DNA of 64,000 nt from Thalassovita mediterranea (GTDB taxonomy: Bacteria; Pseudomonadota; Alphaproteobacteria; Rhodobacterales; Rhodobacteraceae), in the NCBI RefSeq assembly GCF_001458435.1, contig NZ_CYSF01000017.1:1-64000 (forward strand). The letters are read 5' to 3'. Position numbers and translations under genes: made by a program. The notes beneath the pieces are model-generated. The model made no database searches and was not told the origin of the DNA. It was given only the letters and a program-made list of their open reading frames with translations. Numbering within the stretch: position 1 is the first letter of the stretch; every line of letters begins with the position of its first letter. Below are positions 8,030 to 17,199 of this stretch, piece by piece.

Positions 8030-8728
8030 TCAGCTGCGCGCGGCGAGCGTCAGTTGCACGGGTGGCAGGCCGTCAATCTGCCCTACCAGCTGATCGCCCG
8101 CGACCACCGCGCCAACGCCTGCTGGTGTGCCCGTCAGGATGACATCGCCCGCGCCCAATGTATAAAATTGCGACAGGTCCATCAGCACCGCGCCAACCCC
8201 ATGGATCATCTGATCCAGCTGTGCCGACTGCCGCATGTCGCCATTGACCGCCAGCGTGATCGACTGTTCGGCCACAGGGCCCCAATCTGTTGCACGTACC
8301 AAGGGCGCCAATACCGCAGATCCTTCGAAATCCTTGCCCAGATCCCACGGGCGGCGCTTTTCCTTGGCTTTGGCTTGCAGATCGCGGCGCGTCATGTCGA
8401 GCGCGCAGCCATAGCCAAGCACCGACTGCAATGCAGTCTCAGGGCTGGAACGATCCACGGCCCCGCCCAGCGCTACGGCCAATTCCATTTCGTGATGCAG
8501 GTCCGCAGTGCCCGGCGGATAGGGTAGCCGGGTACCGCTTTCGATCACCGAGTGGGCCGATTTGGTGAAATAAAACGGCGCCTCGCGGTCAACCTCGGCC
8601 CCCATTTCACGGGCGTGCGCCTCGTAATTGCGCCCCACACAGAAAATGCGTCGCACCGGATAGCGTGCCGCTTCGCCCTGCATGGCTACGGACACGACAT
8701 TTGATGGCTGAAACACATATTCGGACAT
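8030..8728 (-). CDS. Fumarylacetoacetate hydrolase family protein (fumarylpyruvate hydrolase-like)
   Basis: A 232-residue single-domain FAH-fold protein. Visible hallmarks are the N-terminal FCVGRNYEAHAREMG, FTKSAHSVIESG, the metal-binding HHEMELAVALGG, and the C-terminal GDVILTGTPAGVGAV. This subfamily cleaves C-C bonds of 2,4-dioxo acids such as fumarylpyruvate or acylpyruvates, or acts as oxaloacetate decarboxylase. The length fits these short enzymes rather than full FAH. No aromatic-degradation genes are adjacent, so the substrate cannot be assigned. It is apparently monocistronic and divergent from nadA; the 225-base gap (8729-8953) must hold both promoters. Confidence 0.85.
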   Translation of the reverse strand: MSEYVFQPSNVVSVAMQGEAARYPVRRIFCVGRNYEAHAREMGAEVDREAPFYFTKSAHSVIESGTRLPYPPGTADLHHEMELAVALGGAVDRSSPETALQSVLGYGCALDMTRRDLQAKAKEKRRPWDLGKDFEGSAVLAPLVRATDWGPVAEQSITLAVNGDMRQSAQLDQMIHGVGAVLMDLSQFYTLGAGDVILTGTPAGVGAVVAGDQLVGQIDGLPPVQLTLAARS

Positions 8729-8953
8729 GGGCGCACTCCTGCTACTTGCGATGTGCCGCCAGAAAACCCCTCTTTGCGCAAAACAACAAGGCCCGCCAGA
8801 ACGTCCCCTTTCGGAAACTCCGCCGCGTCAAATCGTAACAAAAAGATGACAAGCACAGTCATATATCAACAAATTCACTAGCGAGGCCCGTGTTTTCCAC
8901 ATATACCCCGCCCCCAAGCCATCCGGCCAGGCACCTTCAAGGAGGACAGTTGC

Positions 8954-10006
8954 TTGCTCGATCTTAGCGATCTGCGCGTTGAACTTGGCGCGCATTACGA
9001 CCTTAGCCCCAATCAGAAACTCGCCGACAGCATGTCTGACATCTACGCGCGCATGGACCGCGTTGTGTCGCCCCCCGACTGGGTGGTCTATGCGCCCTAC
9101 GTCAAGGCGATCAACGAGTTGAAGAAAGAGCGCAACGCAGCCATTCTGGCCCACAACTACATGACGCCCGATATCTACCACGGTATTTCTGACGTTGTAG
9201 GGGACAGCCTGCAACTGGCGATCGAGGCTACCAAGGTAGAAGCAGACGTCATCGTCCAAGCGGGCGTGCACTTCATGGCGGAAACCTCAAAAATCCTGAA
9301 CCCGTCGAAAACAGTGCTGATGCCGGATATGGAAGCGGGCTGTTCGTTGGCCTCTTCCATCACGGCCGAAGGGATCGCAGAAATGCGCGCCAAATATCCT
9401 GGTGCGCCGGTTGTCACCTATGTGAACACCACCGCCGAGGTGAAGGCCGCGTCTGACATCTGCTGCACCTCATCCAATGCCGCGCAGATCGTCGCGGCGA
9501 TGGATAGTGACACGGTGATCATGACGCCGGATCAGTATCTGGCGCAAAACGTCGCGAAACAGGTGCCGCAGAAAAACGTCGTCTGGTGGGAAGGGTCCTG
9601 CATCGTGCATGAACGCTACACCGCGCAGGACCTGCGCGAGTTCCGCGAATGGAACCCCGGCACTCGCATCATCGCGCACCCCGAATGCCCCCCTGATGTA
9701 GTAAACGAAGCGGACTTCTCCGGCTCGACCTCGGGCATCATTTCTTATGTCGAGAAAGAGCGCCCCGAAAAGGCGATGCTGGTGACGGAATGTTCCATGG
9801 CCTCCAACATTTCGGACGCGCTGCCGGATGTGGATTTTGTCGGACCCTGCAACATGTGCCCCTTCATGAAGAAGATCACGCTGGAAAAGGTCCTCTATAG
9901 CCTGCACACCATGTCCACCCCTGTGGAAGTGGACCCAGAGGTCGCCGAAGGCGCGCGTCTGGCGGTGCAGCGGATGATCGACGTCAGCCGCAAGATGGGC
10001 CTCTAA
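8954..10006 (+). CDS. nadA: Quinolinate synthase NadA
   Basis: Condenses iminoaspartate with dihydroxyacetone phosphate to quinolinate, the second step of de novo NAD synthesis. 350 residues, including HNYMTPDIYHGISDVVGDSL near the N-terminus. The three cysteines that bind the [4Fe-4S] cluster are recognisable near residues 129 (EAGCSLASS), 215 (EGSCIVHE) and 299 (GPCNMCPF). The start is TTG at 8954: GGAGG lies at 8941-8945, and no in-frame ATG precedes the conserved region. It opens the nadABC operon; nadB follows 20 bases downstream. Confidence 0.97.
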   Translation: MLDLSDLRVELGAHYDLSPNQKLADSMSDIYARMDRVVSPPDWVVYAPYVKAINELKKERNAAILAHNYMTPDIYHGISDVVGDSLQLAIEATKVEADVIVQAGVHFMAETSKILNPSKTVLMPDMEAGCSLASSITAEGIAEMRAKYPGAPVVTYVNTTAEVKAASDICCTSSNAAQIVAAMDSDTVIMTPDQYLAQNVAKQVPQKNVVWWEGSCIVHERYTAQDLREFREWNPGTRIIAHPECPPDVVNEADFSGSTSGIISYVEKERPEKAMLVTECSMASNISDALPDVDFVGPCNMCPFMKKITLEKVLYSLHTMSTPVEVDPEVAEGARLAVQRMIDVSRKMGL

Positions 10007-10026
10007 GCCCAAACGGGAAGACAGAC

Positions 10027-11592
10027 TTGGCCGTATCCTCACAGCCTATCACCACCGATCGCATCGTGATCGTCGGCGCCGGATTGGCGGCGCTTTATGC
10101 GGCGCTGCATCTGGCGCCGCGCCCTGTTTTGATGATCTCCCCCGATCCGTTGGGCGAAGGGGCATCGTCGGCTTGGGCGCAGGGCGGTGTGGCGGCTGCG
10201 ATGCGCGATCCCGACAGTCCCGACAGCCATTCCAGCGACACCTTGGCAGCAGGGGCAGGCACGGTGGATGCAGCGGTGGCGGCGCGGGTCACGCGTGAGG
10301 CGCGCGATCACATTCTGGACCTCACCCGCCTTGGTACGCCGTTCGACCGCGACGCAGATGGCGGTTATGTCCTGTCGCGTGAGGCCGCACACAGCTACGC
10401 CCGCGTGGTCCGTGTGAAAGGCGATCAAGCCGGGGCCGAGATCATGCGCGCCCTGATCGCAGAGGTGGCCGCAACCCCATCTGTTCAGGTGCTGGAGGGC
10501 GTGCTGGCCTCTGGTCTGGAAACGACGGACGACAGCGTTACCGGCGTCTGGGTCGACCCCGCCACGGGCGACAAAGCACCAGTGCTGATCAACGCCCCTG
10601 CGGTTTTGCTGGCGGGCGGTGGATCTGGCGGGCTTTACAAACTGACCACCAACCCACCGCGCATTCGTGGGCAGGTGATCGGCATGGCCGCCCGCGCCGG
10701 TGCGGTGATTGCCGATGCCGAATTTGTGCAATTCCACCCTACCGCCATCGACATGGGCGAAGATCCCGCACCACTGGCGACCGAGGCGCTGCGCGGGGAA
10801 GGCGCGGTTTTGGTCAACGCAGACGGTCACCGTTTCATGACCGACGTGCATCCTGACGCCGAACTGGCGCCCCGTGATGTGGTCGCCCGCGCGATCTACG
10901 CCGAAACCCAAGCAGGCCGCAAACCCGCGCTGGACACCCGCGACGCCATCGGTGCGGCAATCAAGACGCAGTTTCTAGCGGTGGCCGAAGCCTGCGCGCG
11001 TGCCGGTCTGGACCCAGAGGTGCAGACCATCCCCGTCGCCGCCGCCGCGCATTATCACATGGGCGGGATTGCTGTAGATGCCGAAGGGCGTGCATCGCTG
11101 CAAAACCTCTGGGTTTGTGGCGAAGCCTCCTCAACCGGTCTGCATGGGGCGAACCGCCTTGCCTCCAACGGGCTACTAGAGGCGCTGGTCTATGGCCGCA
11201 TCTGCGCCCGTGACATCGCCGCCTCGGTGCCGGATACGAAGGATGCCGAAGCCGTCGACCTCACCTTCACCGGCACCGGCACACATCCTGATCCGCAGGC
11301 TGTCGAAGCGCTGCGCCAATGCATGACCGATAACGTCGGCGTCCTGCGCGATGCAAGCGGCCTAGAACAGGCGCTGCACCAGATCGCCACGCTGGAGGCC
11401 GCCCATGCCCCCTGCCCCAATTTCACCAACATGACCGCCACCGCCACGCTGATCACTGCCGCAGCCCTCATGCGGCAGGAAAGCCGTGGCGCCCACTGCC
11501 GGCTTGATTTCCCAGACACGAACGGCGACACCGGACAGCGTAGCCGCCTGACCCTGACAGAGGCGCTCGCGCTGCGCCAAAGATACGAGTGA
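10027..11592 (+). CDS. nadB: L-aspartate oxidase NadB
   Basis: A flavoenzyme that oxidises L-aspartate to iminoaspartate, the substrate of NadA. 521 residues. The FAD dinucleotide fold is at residues about 13-35 (VIVGAGLAALYAALHL). The flavin region SSAWAQGGVAAAM follows, and the late motif GLHGANRLASNGLLEALVYG is characteristic. The start is taken as TTG 10027 because the frame opens there 20 bases after nadA with GGGAAG upstream and no nearby ATG. The organism thus uses the oxidase, not aspartate dehydrogenase, for this step. Confidence 0.96.
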   Translation: MAVSSQPITTDRIVIVGAGLAALYAALHLAPRPVLMISPDPLGEGASSAWAQGGVAAAMRDPDSPDSHSSDTLAAGAGTVDAAVAARVTREARDHILDLTRLGTPFDRDADGGYVLSREAAHSYARVVRVKGDQAGAEIMRALIAEVAATPSVQVLEGVLASGLETTDDSVTGVWVDPATGDKAPVLINAPAVLLAGGGSGGLYKLTTNPPRIRGQVIGMAARAGAVIADAEFVQFHPTAIDMGEDPAPLATEALRGEGAVLVNADGHRFMTDVHPDAELAPRDVVARAIYAETQAGRKPALDTRDAIGAAIKTQFLAVAEACARAGLDPEVQTIPVAAAAHYHMGGIAVDAEGRASLQNLWVCGEASSTGLHGANRLASNGLLEALVYGRICARDIAASVPDTKDAEAVDLTFTGTGTHPDPQAVEALRQCMTDNVGVLRDASGLEQALHQIATLEAAHAPCPNFTNMTATATLITAAALMRQESRGAHCRLDFPDTNGDTGQRSRLTLTEALALRQRYE

Positions 11593-11598
11593 TCCATC

Positions 11599-12447
11599 AT
11601 GACTTATGCCACCCTGCCTGACCTGATCCTGGAACCACTGGTGAAATCCGCCTTGATGGAGGATTTGGGCACCTATGGCGACATCACCACCCGCGCGGTC
11701 ATCCCCGCCGATGTGCGCTACACCGCACGGCTGAACGCCCGCGCTGACGGTGTGGTGTCGGGCATGCAGGTGGCGGCGATTGCCTTTCGCCTTGTCGATC
11801 CCACGCTGGACATTCGCCCGCTGAAACAGGACGGCGACGCGATCGCCAAGGGCGACACCTTGATGGAAATCGAAGGCCCCGCCGCCTCAATCCTATCCGG
11901 TGAACGTGTGGCGCTGAACTTTGCCGGTCGCCTGACGGGGATCGCCACCCTGACCGCCAGCTTCGTGCAACAGACCGCAGGCACCAAAACCCGCATCACC
12001 TGCACCCGCAAAACCACACCGGGCCTGCGCATCGTGGAAAAACAGGCCGTGCTGCATGGCGGCGGATTCAACCATCGTTTCAGCCTATCCGACGCGATCC
12101 TGATCAAGGACAACCACATCGCCGCCGCCGGTGGTGTGCGTGCCGTGCTGGAGGCCACCAAGGCCCACGCCAGCCACATGGTGCGGGTGGAGATTGAGGT
12201 GGACACCTTGACCCAGCTGGACGAGGTGCTGAGTGTTGGTGGCGCAGACGTGGTGCTTCTGGACAACATGGACACCCCCACCCTTCGTGAGGCGGTGGCA
12301 ATGAACGCGGGCAAAATGGTGCTGGAAGCGTCTGGTAATATGAAGCTGGAGCGGATCGCCGACGTGTCGGCCACCGGTGTGGACTATATCTCTTCCGGTG
12401 CGCTGACCCATTCGGCGCAAACCTTGGATCTGGGGCTGGATTTCTGA
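11599..12447 (+). CDS. nadC: Quinolinate phosphoribosyltransferase NadC (decarboxylating)
   Basis: Converts quinolinate and PRPP to nicotinate mononucleotide, completing the nadABC set. 282 residues, the usual length. Family motifs are LMEDLGTYGDITT near the N-terminus, LSGERVALNFAGRLTGIATLT, the substrate-binding TRKTTPGLRIVEKQAVLHGGG and the late barrel strand DVVLLDNM. ATG 11599 lies 6 bases after the nadB stop. An 8-bp hairpin (12439-12457) spans the stop codon and could help termination, but has no T-run. Confidence 0.97.
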   Translation: MTYATLPDLILEPLVKSALMEDLGTYGDITTRAVIPADVRYTARLNARADGVVSGMQVAAIAFRLVDPTLDIRPLKQDGDAIAKGDTLMEIEGPAASILSGERVALNFAGRLTGIATLTASFVQQTAGTKTRITCTRKTTPGLRIVEKQAVLHGGGFNHRFSLSDAILIKDNHIAAAGGVRAVLEATKAHASHMVRVEIEVDTLTQLDEVLSVGGADVVLLDNMDTPTLREAVAMNAGKMVLEASGNMKLERIADVSATGVDYISSGALTHSAQTLDLGLDF

Positions 12448-12531
12448 TCCAGAAATCTGCCCACACTTATAGCGGTCGCTTAAAAATTCAGCACAGGATG
12501 CCGTAAACCCACGGCACCCCCGCGTTAAGTT

Positions 12532-12548
12532 TGCACAAAAATGCTGCG
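12532..12548 (+). promoter_or_regulatory. Candidate NtrC-type binding site upstream of nasT
   Basis: TGCACAAAAATGCTGCG resembles the NtrC dyad TGCAC-N5-7-GTGCA, with a good left half and an imperfect right half. It lies 43 bases before nasT. Nitrogen control of nitrate assimilation by NtrC is established in relatives; here the site is suggestive only. A TGCCGT-aaaccc-ACGGCA hairpin lies just upstream at 12499-12516. Confidence 0.35.
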
Positions 12549-12590
12549 ATGCGGAAAATCCGGGCGCCATAGCCACGGAACCGCGCCGCC

Positions 12591-13175
12591 ATGCCCAAGA
12601 ACCTCTCTATCATTATCGTCGAAAAGGACTGCGACCGCGCGGGCCAGATCGTCGATGGTCTAACCGCATCGGGTGATCACGATATCACCGTTATCTCTGA
12701 CGAAAGTGGGCTCGCCCGACGCATCGCCGCGCTTGATCCTGATGTGGTGTTGATCGACATGGCCAACCCTTCGCGCGACGCGCTGGAAGAGCTGGCGCTA
12801 GCCTCTGGCCCGATGGAACGTCCCGTGGCGATGTTTGTCGACCAATCCGACGGTGCGCTGACCAAAGCGGCGATTGAGGCGGGTGTTTCCGCCTACGTCG
12901 TGAACGGCCTGCAACAGGAACGCCTGACCCCCATTCTGGATGCCGCGATCACCCGCTTCCACATGGTCAGCCGCATGCGGACTGAGCTGGAGGCGACACG
13001 CCGCGCCCTTGAGGAACGCAAAACAATCGACCGCGCCAAGGGTATCCTGATGAAGGCCCGCGGCATCAGCGAGGATGAGGCCTACGCGCTGCTGCGCAAG
13101 GCGGCGATGGATCAGGGCCGCAAACTGCCCGAGGTGGCAGAGGCACTGGTCAGCACAGCGGGGCTATTGTCATGA
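12591..13175 (+). CDS. nasT: NasT-type ANTAR antitermination regulator
   Basis: A 194-residue two-domain regulator. Residues 1-120 form a receiver-like fold (LSIIIVEKDCDRAGQIV, with an Asp in VVLIDMANP). Residues about 130-190 form the ANTAR RNA-binding domain (ALEERKTIDRAKGILMKARGISEDEAYALLRKAAMDQ). In Paracoccus and Azotobacter NasT binds paired hexaloop hairpins in the nas leader and prevents termination; it is held inactive by NasS without nitrate. The stop overlaps the nasS start as ATGA, and a candidate target leader lies just downstream, so the assignment is strong. Confidence 0.92.
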   Translation: MPKNLSIIIVEKDCDRAGQIVDGLTASGDHDITVISDESGLARRIAALDPDVVLIDMANPSRDALEELALASGPMERPVAMFVDQSDGALTKAAIEAGVSAYVVNGLQQERLTPILDAAITRFHMVSRMRTELEATRRALEERKTIDRAKGILMKARGISEDEAYALLRKAAMDQGRKLPEVAEALVSTAGLLS

Positions 13176-14344
13176 ATATGCGTGTGCCTGTGGGCTATAT
13201 CCCCCTTGTTGATGCGGCGCCGCTGATCATTGCCCGCGAATTGGGTTTTGATGAGGAAGAAGGGCTACAACTGGACCTGTACCGCGCGCCCAGCTGGTCG
13301 GCGCTGCGCGATTATCTGGCACTGGGACATGTGGAGGCGGCGCACCTACTGGCACCGCTGCCGATTGCCACCGCCCTTGGCCTCGGCGGATCGGCACAGC
13401 CGCTGGAGGTGCTGTCGGTTCTTTCGCTCAACGGCAATGTCATCGGGCTGAGCCCAGCCGTAGCCGATCAATTGCGCCGCAGCGGACATGGGTTTGACTT
13501 CAATAATGCGGTCGCGGCCGGTCAAGCGCTGCTGGGCCTTGATCAGCCCTTGCGCGTTGGCATCCCTTTCCCGTTTTCCATGCACGCGGAGCTGCTGTTT
13601 TACTGGCTGGATGCCATCGGCCTGCCACAAGACCGCCGCCCCAGTATCCACACTGTCCCCCCACCCCTGATGGCCGAAGCGATGGCCAAGGGCGAAATCG
13701 ACGCCTTCTGCGTGGGCGAACCGTGGGGCACGATGTCAGTTGAAAACGGCGTTGGGGAATTGCTGCTGCCGGGTCAGGCCATCTGGCAAAGCGCCCCGGA
13801 AAAGGTGCTGGCCACGCGCCACGGCTGGGCCGACAGACACCCCGACATCGCTGGCCGGCTGATCCGCAGCCTGTGGCGCGCAGGTCGCTGGCTGGGTCAA
13901 GCACAGAACATGACCACCTGCGCCGAAATCCTGTCGCGCCCCGAACATCTGGGCGTATCGCCGGACCTGATCGACCGTGCCCTGTCGGGGCGTTTGGTGA
14001 TCTCCGCACGCGGTGAGGAACGGCAGGTGCCGCGTTTTGTCGACTTCTTCGAAGGGGCCGCCACCTTCCCATGGCAATCGCAGGCCGCGTGGATCGGCGT
14101 GCAACTAGCGCGTCGCCATGGCGGCGATCCTGTCAAAGCCGCAGAGATTGCCAAAGGCGTCTTCCGCAGTGATCTGCACCGCCAACATCTGGCGCAGGTG
14201 ACCCGTGGATTGCCCGGTGCATCCTCCAAAGTCGAAGGCGCATTGACCCATCCCAGCGCGCTGGGATCGGCAAATGGGCGGCTGATCCTGCCGCCCGATT
14301 CCTTCTTTGATGGCCGGATTTTTGATCTTGAACAGATTGTCTGA
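13172..14344 (+). CDS. nasS: Nitrate sensor NasS, cytoplasmic NrtA-like protein
   Basis: A 390-residue relative of the periplasmic nitrate-binding protein NrtA, but without a signal peptide: it begins MNMRVPVGYIPLVDAAPLII. It keeps the ligand-domain segment FCVGEPWG (residues about 180-187), which also occurs in NrtA downstream. NasS binds nitrate or nitrite in the cytoplasm and then releases NasT to antiterminate. Overlapping start with nasT (ATGA) implies matched production of the two partners, as expected for a sequestering pair. Confidence 0.9.
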   Translation: MNMRVPVGYIPLVDAAPLIIARELGFDEEEGLQLDLYRAPSWSALRDYLALGHVEAAHLLAPLPIATALGLGGSAQPLEVLSVLSLNGNVIGLSPAVADQLRRSGHGFDFNNAVAAGQALLGLDQPLRVGIPFPFSMHAELLFYWLDAIGLPQDRRPSIHTVPPPLMAEAMAKGEIDAFCVGEPWGTMSVENGVGELLLPGQAIWQSAPEKVLATRHGWADRHPDIAGRLIRSLWRAGRWLGQAQNMTTCAEILSRPEHLGVSPDLIDRALSGRLVISARGEERQVPRFVDFFEGAATFPWQSQAAWIGVQLARRHGGDPVKAAEIAKGVFRSDLHRQHLAQVTRGLPGASSKVEGALTHPSALGSANGRLILPPDSFFDGRIFDLEQIV

Positions 14345-14628
14345 CTAAAAAATGAGCAGACCCCAACGTCAAATGCGGCAGCGCAGCAAAATCGGATCAA
14401 TTTCCTTGCTGCACTGCCGTGAAGGCCTCAGGATCGTACTCAACCGGAACAATGGCGTTCCGATATATAGCGCAACCCCTCTCCTCCCTTTTGGGGTCGC
14501 GTTACACCGGAGCAAAGCCGCTCGACCAATCTGCCCACCCTTCCGAGGCAGAGAAGTCGAGCGGCTTTTTTCGTTTTCACCACAGGGACTTGGGACGCCC
14601 GCCAAAGAACTGCAACAGAGGACTTGAT
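14345..14628 (+). promoter_or_regulatory. nas operon leader with ANTAR-type hairpin and terminator
   Basis: This untranslated stretch between nasS and nrtA holds ordered RNA structure. At 14445-14462 CGGAAC-AATGGC-GTTCCG is a perfect 6-bp stem with a hexaloop having A at position 1 and G at 4, the ANTAR recognition pattern. At 14472-14504 a strong hairpin pairs ACCCC with GGGGT and flanking bases. At 14514-14568 lies an intrinsic terminator. A clear first hexaloop hairpin was not found; the GCAGCAA/TTGCTGC repeat near 14384-14412 is a candidate upstream stem. The arrangement predicts nitrate-dependent antitermination by NasT. Confidence 0.8.
14514..14572 (+). terminator. Leader terminator controlling nrtA onward
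   Basis: AAAGCCGCTCGAC (14514-14526) pairs fully with GTCGAGCGGCTTT (14556-14568) and runs into a T-tract. An inner CTGCC/GGCAG stem (14531-14535, 14547-14551) stabilises the loop. A strong terminator 57 bases before a start codon is the mark of an attenuated operon. Confidence 0.88.
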
Positions 14629-16008
14629 ATGAAACGCCTTACTTTGAAAACCGCTTCACTGCTTGCTGCCAGCACCCTCCTGACCTCGCCTGCGATGGCG
14701 GAACTGCTGGACGTTGAAAAGGATGAGCTGAAATTCGGCTTCATCAAACTGACCGACATGGCGCCCCTCGCCGTGGCCTATGAAAAGGGGTATTTCGAGG
14801 ACGAAGGCCTGTTTGTCACACTGGAAGCACAGGCCAACTGGAAGGTGCTGCTGGACGGTGTGATCTCTGGCACTTTGGACGGTGCGCACATGCTGGCCGG
14901 TCAACCGCTGGCCGCAACCATCGGCTATGGCACCGAGGCGCATATCATCACCCCCTTCTCGATGGATCTGAACGGTAACGGCATCACCGTATCGAACGAA
15001 ATCTGGGCTGAGATGAAACAGCACATCCCCCATGATGACGCGGGCAAGCCGATCCACCCCATCTCTGCCTCTGCGCTGAAACCGGTGGTCGAGGCCTACG
15101 CCGAAGAGGGCAAGCCGTTCAACATGGGCATGGTGTTCCCCGTATCCACCCACAACTACGAACTGCGTTACTGGCTGGCCGCTGGCGGGTTGGAGCCGGG
15201 GTTCTATTCGCCAGAGGATGTGAGCGGCCAGATCGGCGCCGATGTTCTGCTGTCTGTAACCCCACCGCCGCAGATGCCAGCCACGATGGAGGCAGGCACC
15301 ATCTACGGCTACTGCGTGGGTGAGCCGTGGAACCAGCAGGCCGTGTTCAAAGGCATCGGTGTGCCGGTGATCACCGACTATGAACTGTGGAAGAACAACC
15401 CTGAAAAGGTCTTTGGCCTGTCGGCTGAGTTCCAGCAGGAAAACCCGCAGACCACGCTGGCCATCACCAAAGCGCTGATCCGCGCCGCCATGTGGCTTGA
15501 TGAAAACGACAACGCCAACCGCCCCGAAGCGGTGGAAATCCTCAGCCGGTCCGAATACGTGGGCGCGGATTATGACGTGATCGCCAATTCGATGACCGGC
15601 ACCTTTGAATACGAAAAAGGGGACAAGCGCGACGTGCCCGATTTCAACGTGTTCTTCCGCTACAACGCCACCTACCCCTACTATTCGGACGCTGTCTGGT
15701 ACCTGACCCAGATGCGCCGCTGGGGTCAGATCGCCGAGGCCAAGCCTGACAGCTGGTACGATGAGATCGCCAAGTCGGTCTACAAGCCGGAAATCTATCT
15801 GGAAGCAGCCAAAATGCTGGTCGAAGAAGGTCTGGCGGATGAAGCAGACTTCCCCTGGGACAGCGACGGCTACAAGGCCGCGACGCCTGCCGCCGACATC
15901 ATTGACGGCATCCCCTACGACGGTCGCACCCCCAACGCCTATCTGGACAGCCTGCCGATCGGCCTGAAAGGCGAACAGAAGGTCGTGGGCAGCGACATTC
16001 AGGGCTAA
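14629..16008 (+). CDS. nrtA: Nitrate ABC transporter, periplasmic binding protein NrtA
   Basis: A 459-residue precursor beginning at ATG 14629, with AGAGGA about 7 bases upstream. The open frame continues upstream into the leader, but the terminator and signal peptide fix this start. Signal peptide: [19 protein letters not shown] (cleavage near residue 24). The mature protein has the NrtA/CmpA fold with [21 protein letters not shown], the segment [11 protein letters not shown], and [10 protein letters not shown] late. It captures nitrate or nitrite for the NrtB-NrtCD importer. It is first in the structural nas operon. Confidence 0.94.
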   Translation: MKRLTLKTASLLAASTLLTSPAMAELLDVEKDELKFGFIKLTDMAPLAVAYEKGYFEDEGLFVTLEAQANWKVLLDGVISGTLDGAHMLAGQPLAATIGYGTEAHIITPFSMDLNGNGITVSNEIWAEMKQHIPHDDAGKPIHPISASALKPVVEAYAEEGKPFNMGMVFPVSTHNYELRYWLAAGGLEPGFYSPEDVSGQIGADVLLSVTPPPQMPATMEAGTIYGYCVGEPWNQQAVFKGIGVPVITDYELWKNNPEKVFGLSAEFQQENPQTTLAITKALIRAAMWLDENDNANRPEAVEILSRSEYVGADYDVIANSMTGTFEYEKGDKRDVPDFNVFFRYNATYPYYSDAVWYLTQMRRWGQIAEAKPDSWYDEIAKSVYKPEIYLEAAKMLVEEGLADEADFPWDSDGYKAATPAADIIDGIPYDGRTPNAYLDSLPIGLKGEQKVVGSDIQG

Positions 16009-16040
16009 TCACCTCTTCCCCGAGTGGCCCTAAAAACTAG

Positions 16041-16069
16041 GGGGGCGGCACAGCCCGCCCCCGCCTTTT
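16041..16069 (+). terminator. Hairpin between nrtA and nrtB, partial terminator or mRNA stabiliser
   Basis: GGGGGCGG (16041-16048) pairs with CCGCCCCC (16055-16062) and is followed by a short TTTT. Such hairpins after binding-protein genes often raise their level over the permease genes. The T-run is weak, so partial read-through is expected. Confidence 0.6.
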
Positions 16070-16104
16070 CCCTTCACTGATCGCTCCAGCCAGGACACCT
16101 CGCC

Positions 16105-17199
16105 ATGACTGCCATCGACCCGCAAACCCTCTCCGAAGCGGAGAAATCCGCCGAGAAAGAAGCCCGACAGGCCCGCATTTTCACCCGCATCAACCGCATG
16201 GACGGCTGGTTTCAAGTGCTGGGTCTGGCGTGGCTGACCCCGATCCTGAAAGCCGCCGCCGGTGACAACCCGCGTGCCCAGATGAAAGAGGTCTGGCAGC
16301 TGTTGGGCGTGCCGCTGATCGCCATCGCGGTCTTCCTCATCGCGTGGGGTACGCTGGCGCCCAAGGTGCAGACCTCGCTGGGGGCAATCCCCGGTCCTGT
16401 GCAAGTATGGGAGCAGGTAGGCAACCTTCACGCCGATCATTTGCGCGAAAAAGACAAGGCTGCCGCGTTTTATGAACGCCAAGACGCCCGCAATGCCAAG
16501 CTGATCGAGGCGGGCAAAGCCGATAAGGTCAAGCAACGCACCTACACTGGGAAGCCGACCTATTATCAGCAAATCTGGACCTCGATCACCACGGTCTTCT
16601 TCGGCTTCCTCATCGCCACGGTGGTCGCTGTTCCCGTTGGCATCGCCGCTGGCCTCAGCAAAACCGCGAACGCTGCGGTGAACCCGCTGGTGCAAATCTT
16701 CAAACCCGTGTCGCCGCTGGCGTGGTTGCCGATTGTGACGATGATCGTATCGGCGGTTTACACCACCAATGACGGCATGTTCTCCAAGTCTTTCCTGATC
16801 TCGGCGATCACCGTGACGCTCTGTTCGCTGTGGCCCACCTTGATCAACACCGCGCTGGGGGTGTCCAGCATCGACAAAGACCTCGTCTCTGTCTCCAAGG
16901 TGCTGAAAATGAACACATGGACCAAGATCACTAAACTGGTCCTGCCCTCGGCGCTGCCGCTGATCTTTACCGGGCTGCGCCTCAGCCTGGGTGTGGGCTG
17001 GATGGTGCTGATCGCCGCTGAAATGCTGGCGCAGAACCCCGGTCTGGGCAAGTTCGTCTGGGATGAGTTTCAGAACGGGTCCAGTCAGTCACTGGCCAAG
17101 ATCATGGTCGCCGTCTTTACCATCGGCATCATCGGCTTCCTTCTGGACCGTGTGATGTATGCCCTGCAGTCCCTGTTCACCTTCACGAACAACCGGTGA
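16105..17199 (+). CDS. nrtB: Nitrate ABC transporter permease NrtB
   Basis: A 364-residue inner-membrane permease of the BPD/SsuC class. The N-terminal 80 residues are cytoplasmic plus one helix. A periplasmic insertion holds [15 protein letters not shown], and the core has about five more helices with the EAA loop near [32 protein letters not shown]. An unusually long segment between helix 1 and the core (residues about 95-155) distinguishes it from short cyanobacterial NrtB. The stop overlaps the start of the ATPase gene (GTGA). Confidence 0.93.
   Translation: MTAIDPQTLSEAEKSAEKEARQARIFTRINRMDGWFQVLGLAWLTPILKAAAGDNPRAQMKEVWQLLGVPLIAIAVFLIAWGTLAPKVQTSLGAIPGPVQVWEQVGNLHADHLREKDKAAAFYERQDARNAKLIEAGKADKVKQRTYTGKPTYYQQIWTSITTVFFGFLIATVVAVPVGIAAGLSKTANAAVNPLVQIFKPVSPLAWLPIVTMIVSAVYTTNDGMFSKSFLISAITVTLCSLWPTLINTALGVSSIDKDLVSVSKVLKMNTWTKITKLVLPSALPLIFTGLRLSLGVGWMVLIAAEMLAQNPGLGKFVWDEFQNGSSQSLAKIMVAVFTIGIIGFLLDRVMYALQSLFTFTNNR

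Noticed and set aside
14419-14628. An N-terminal extension of NrtA of 70 residues
   Set aside because: It would run through the leader terminator and place the signal peptide internally; ATG 14629 has a good ribosome site.
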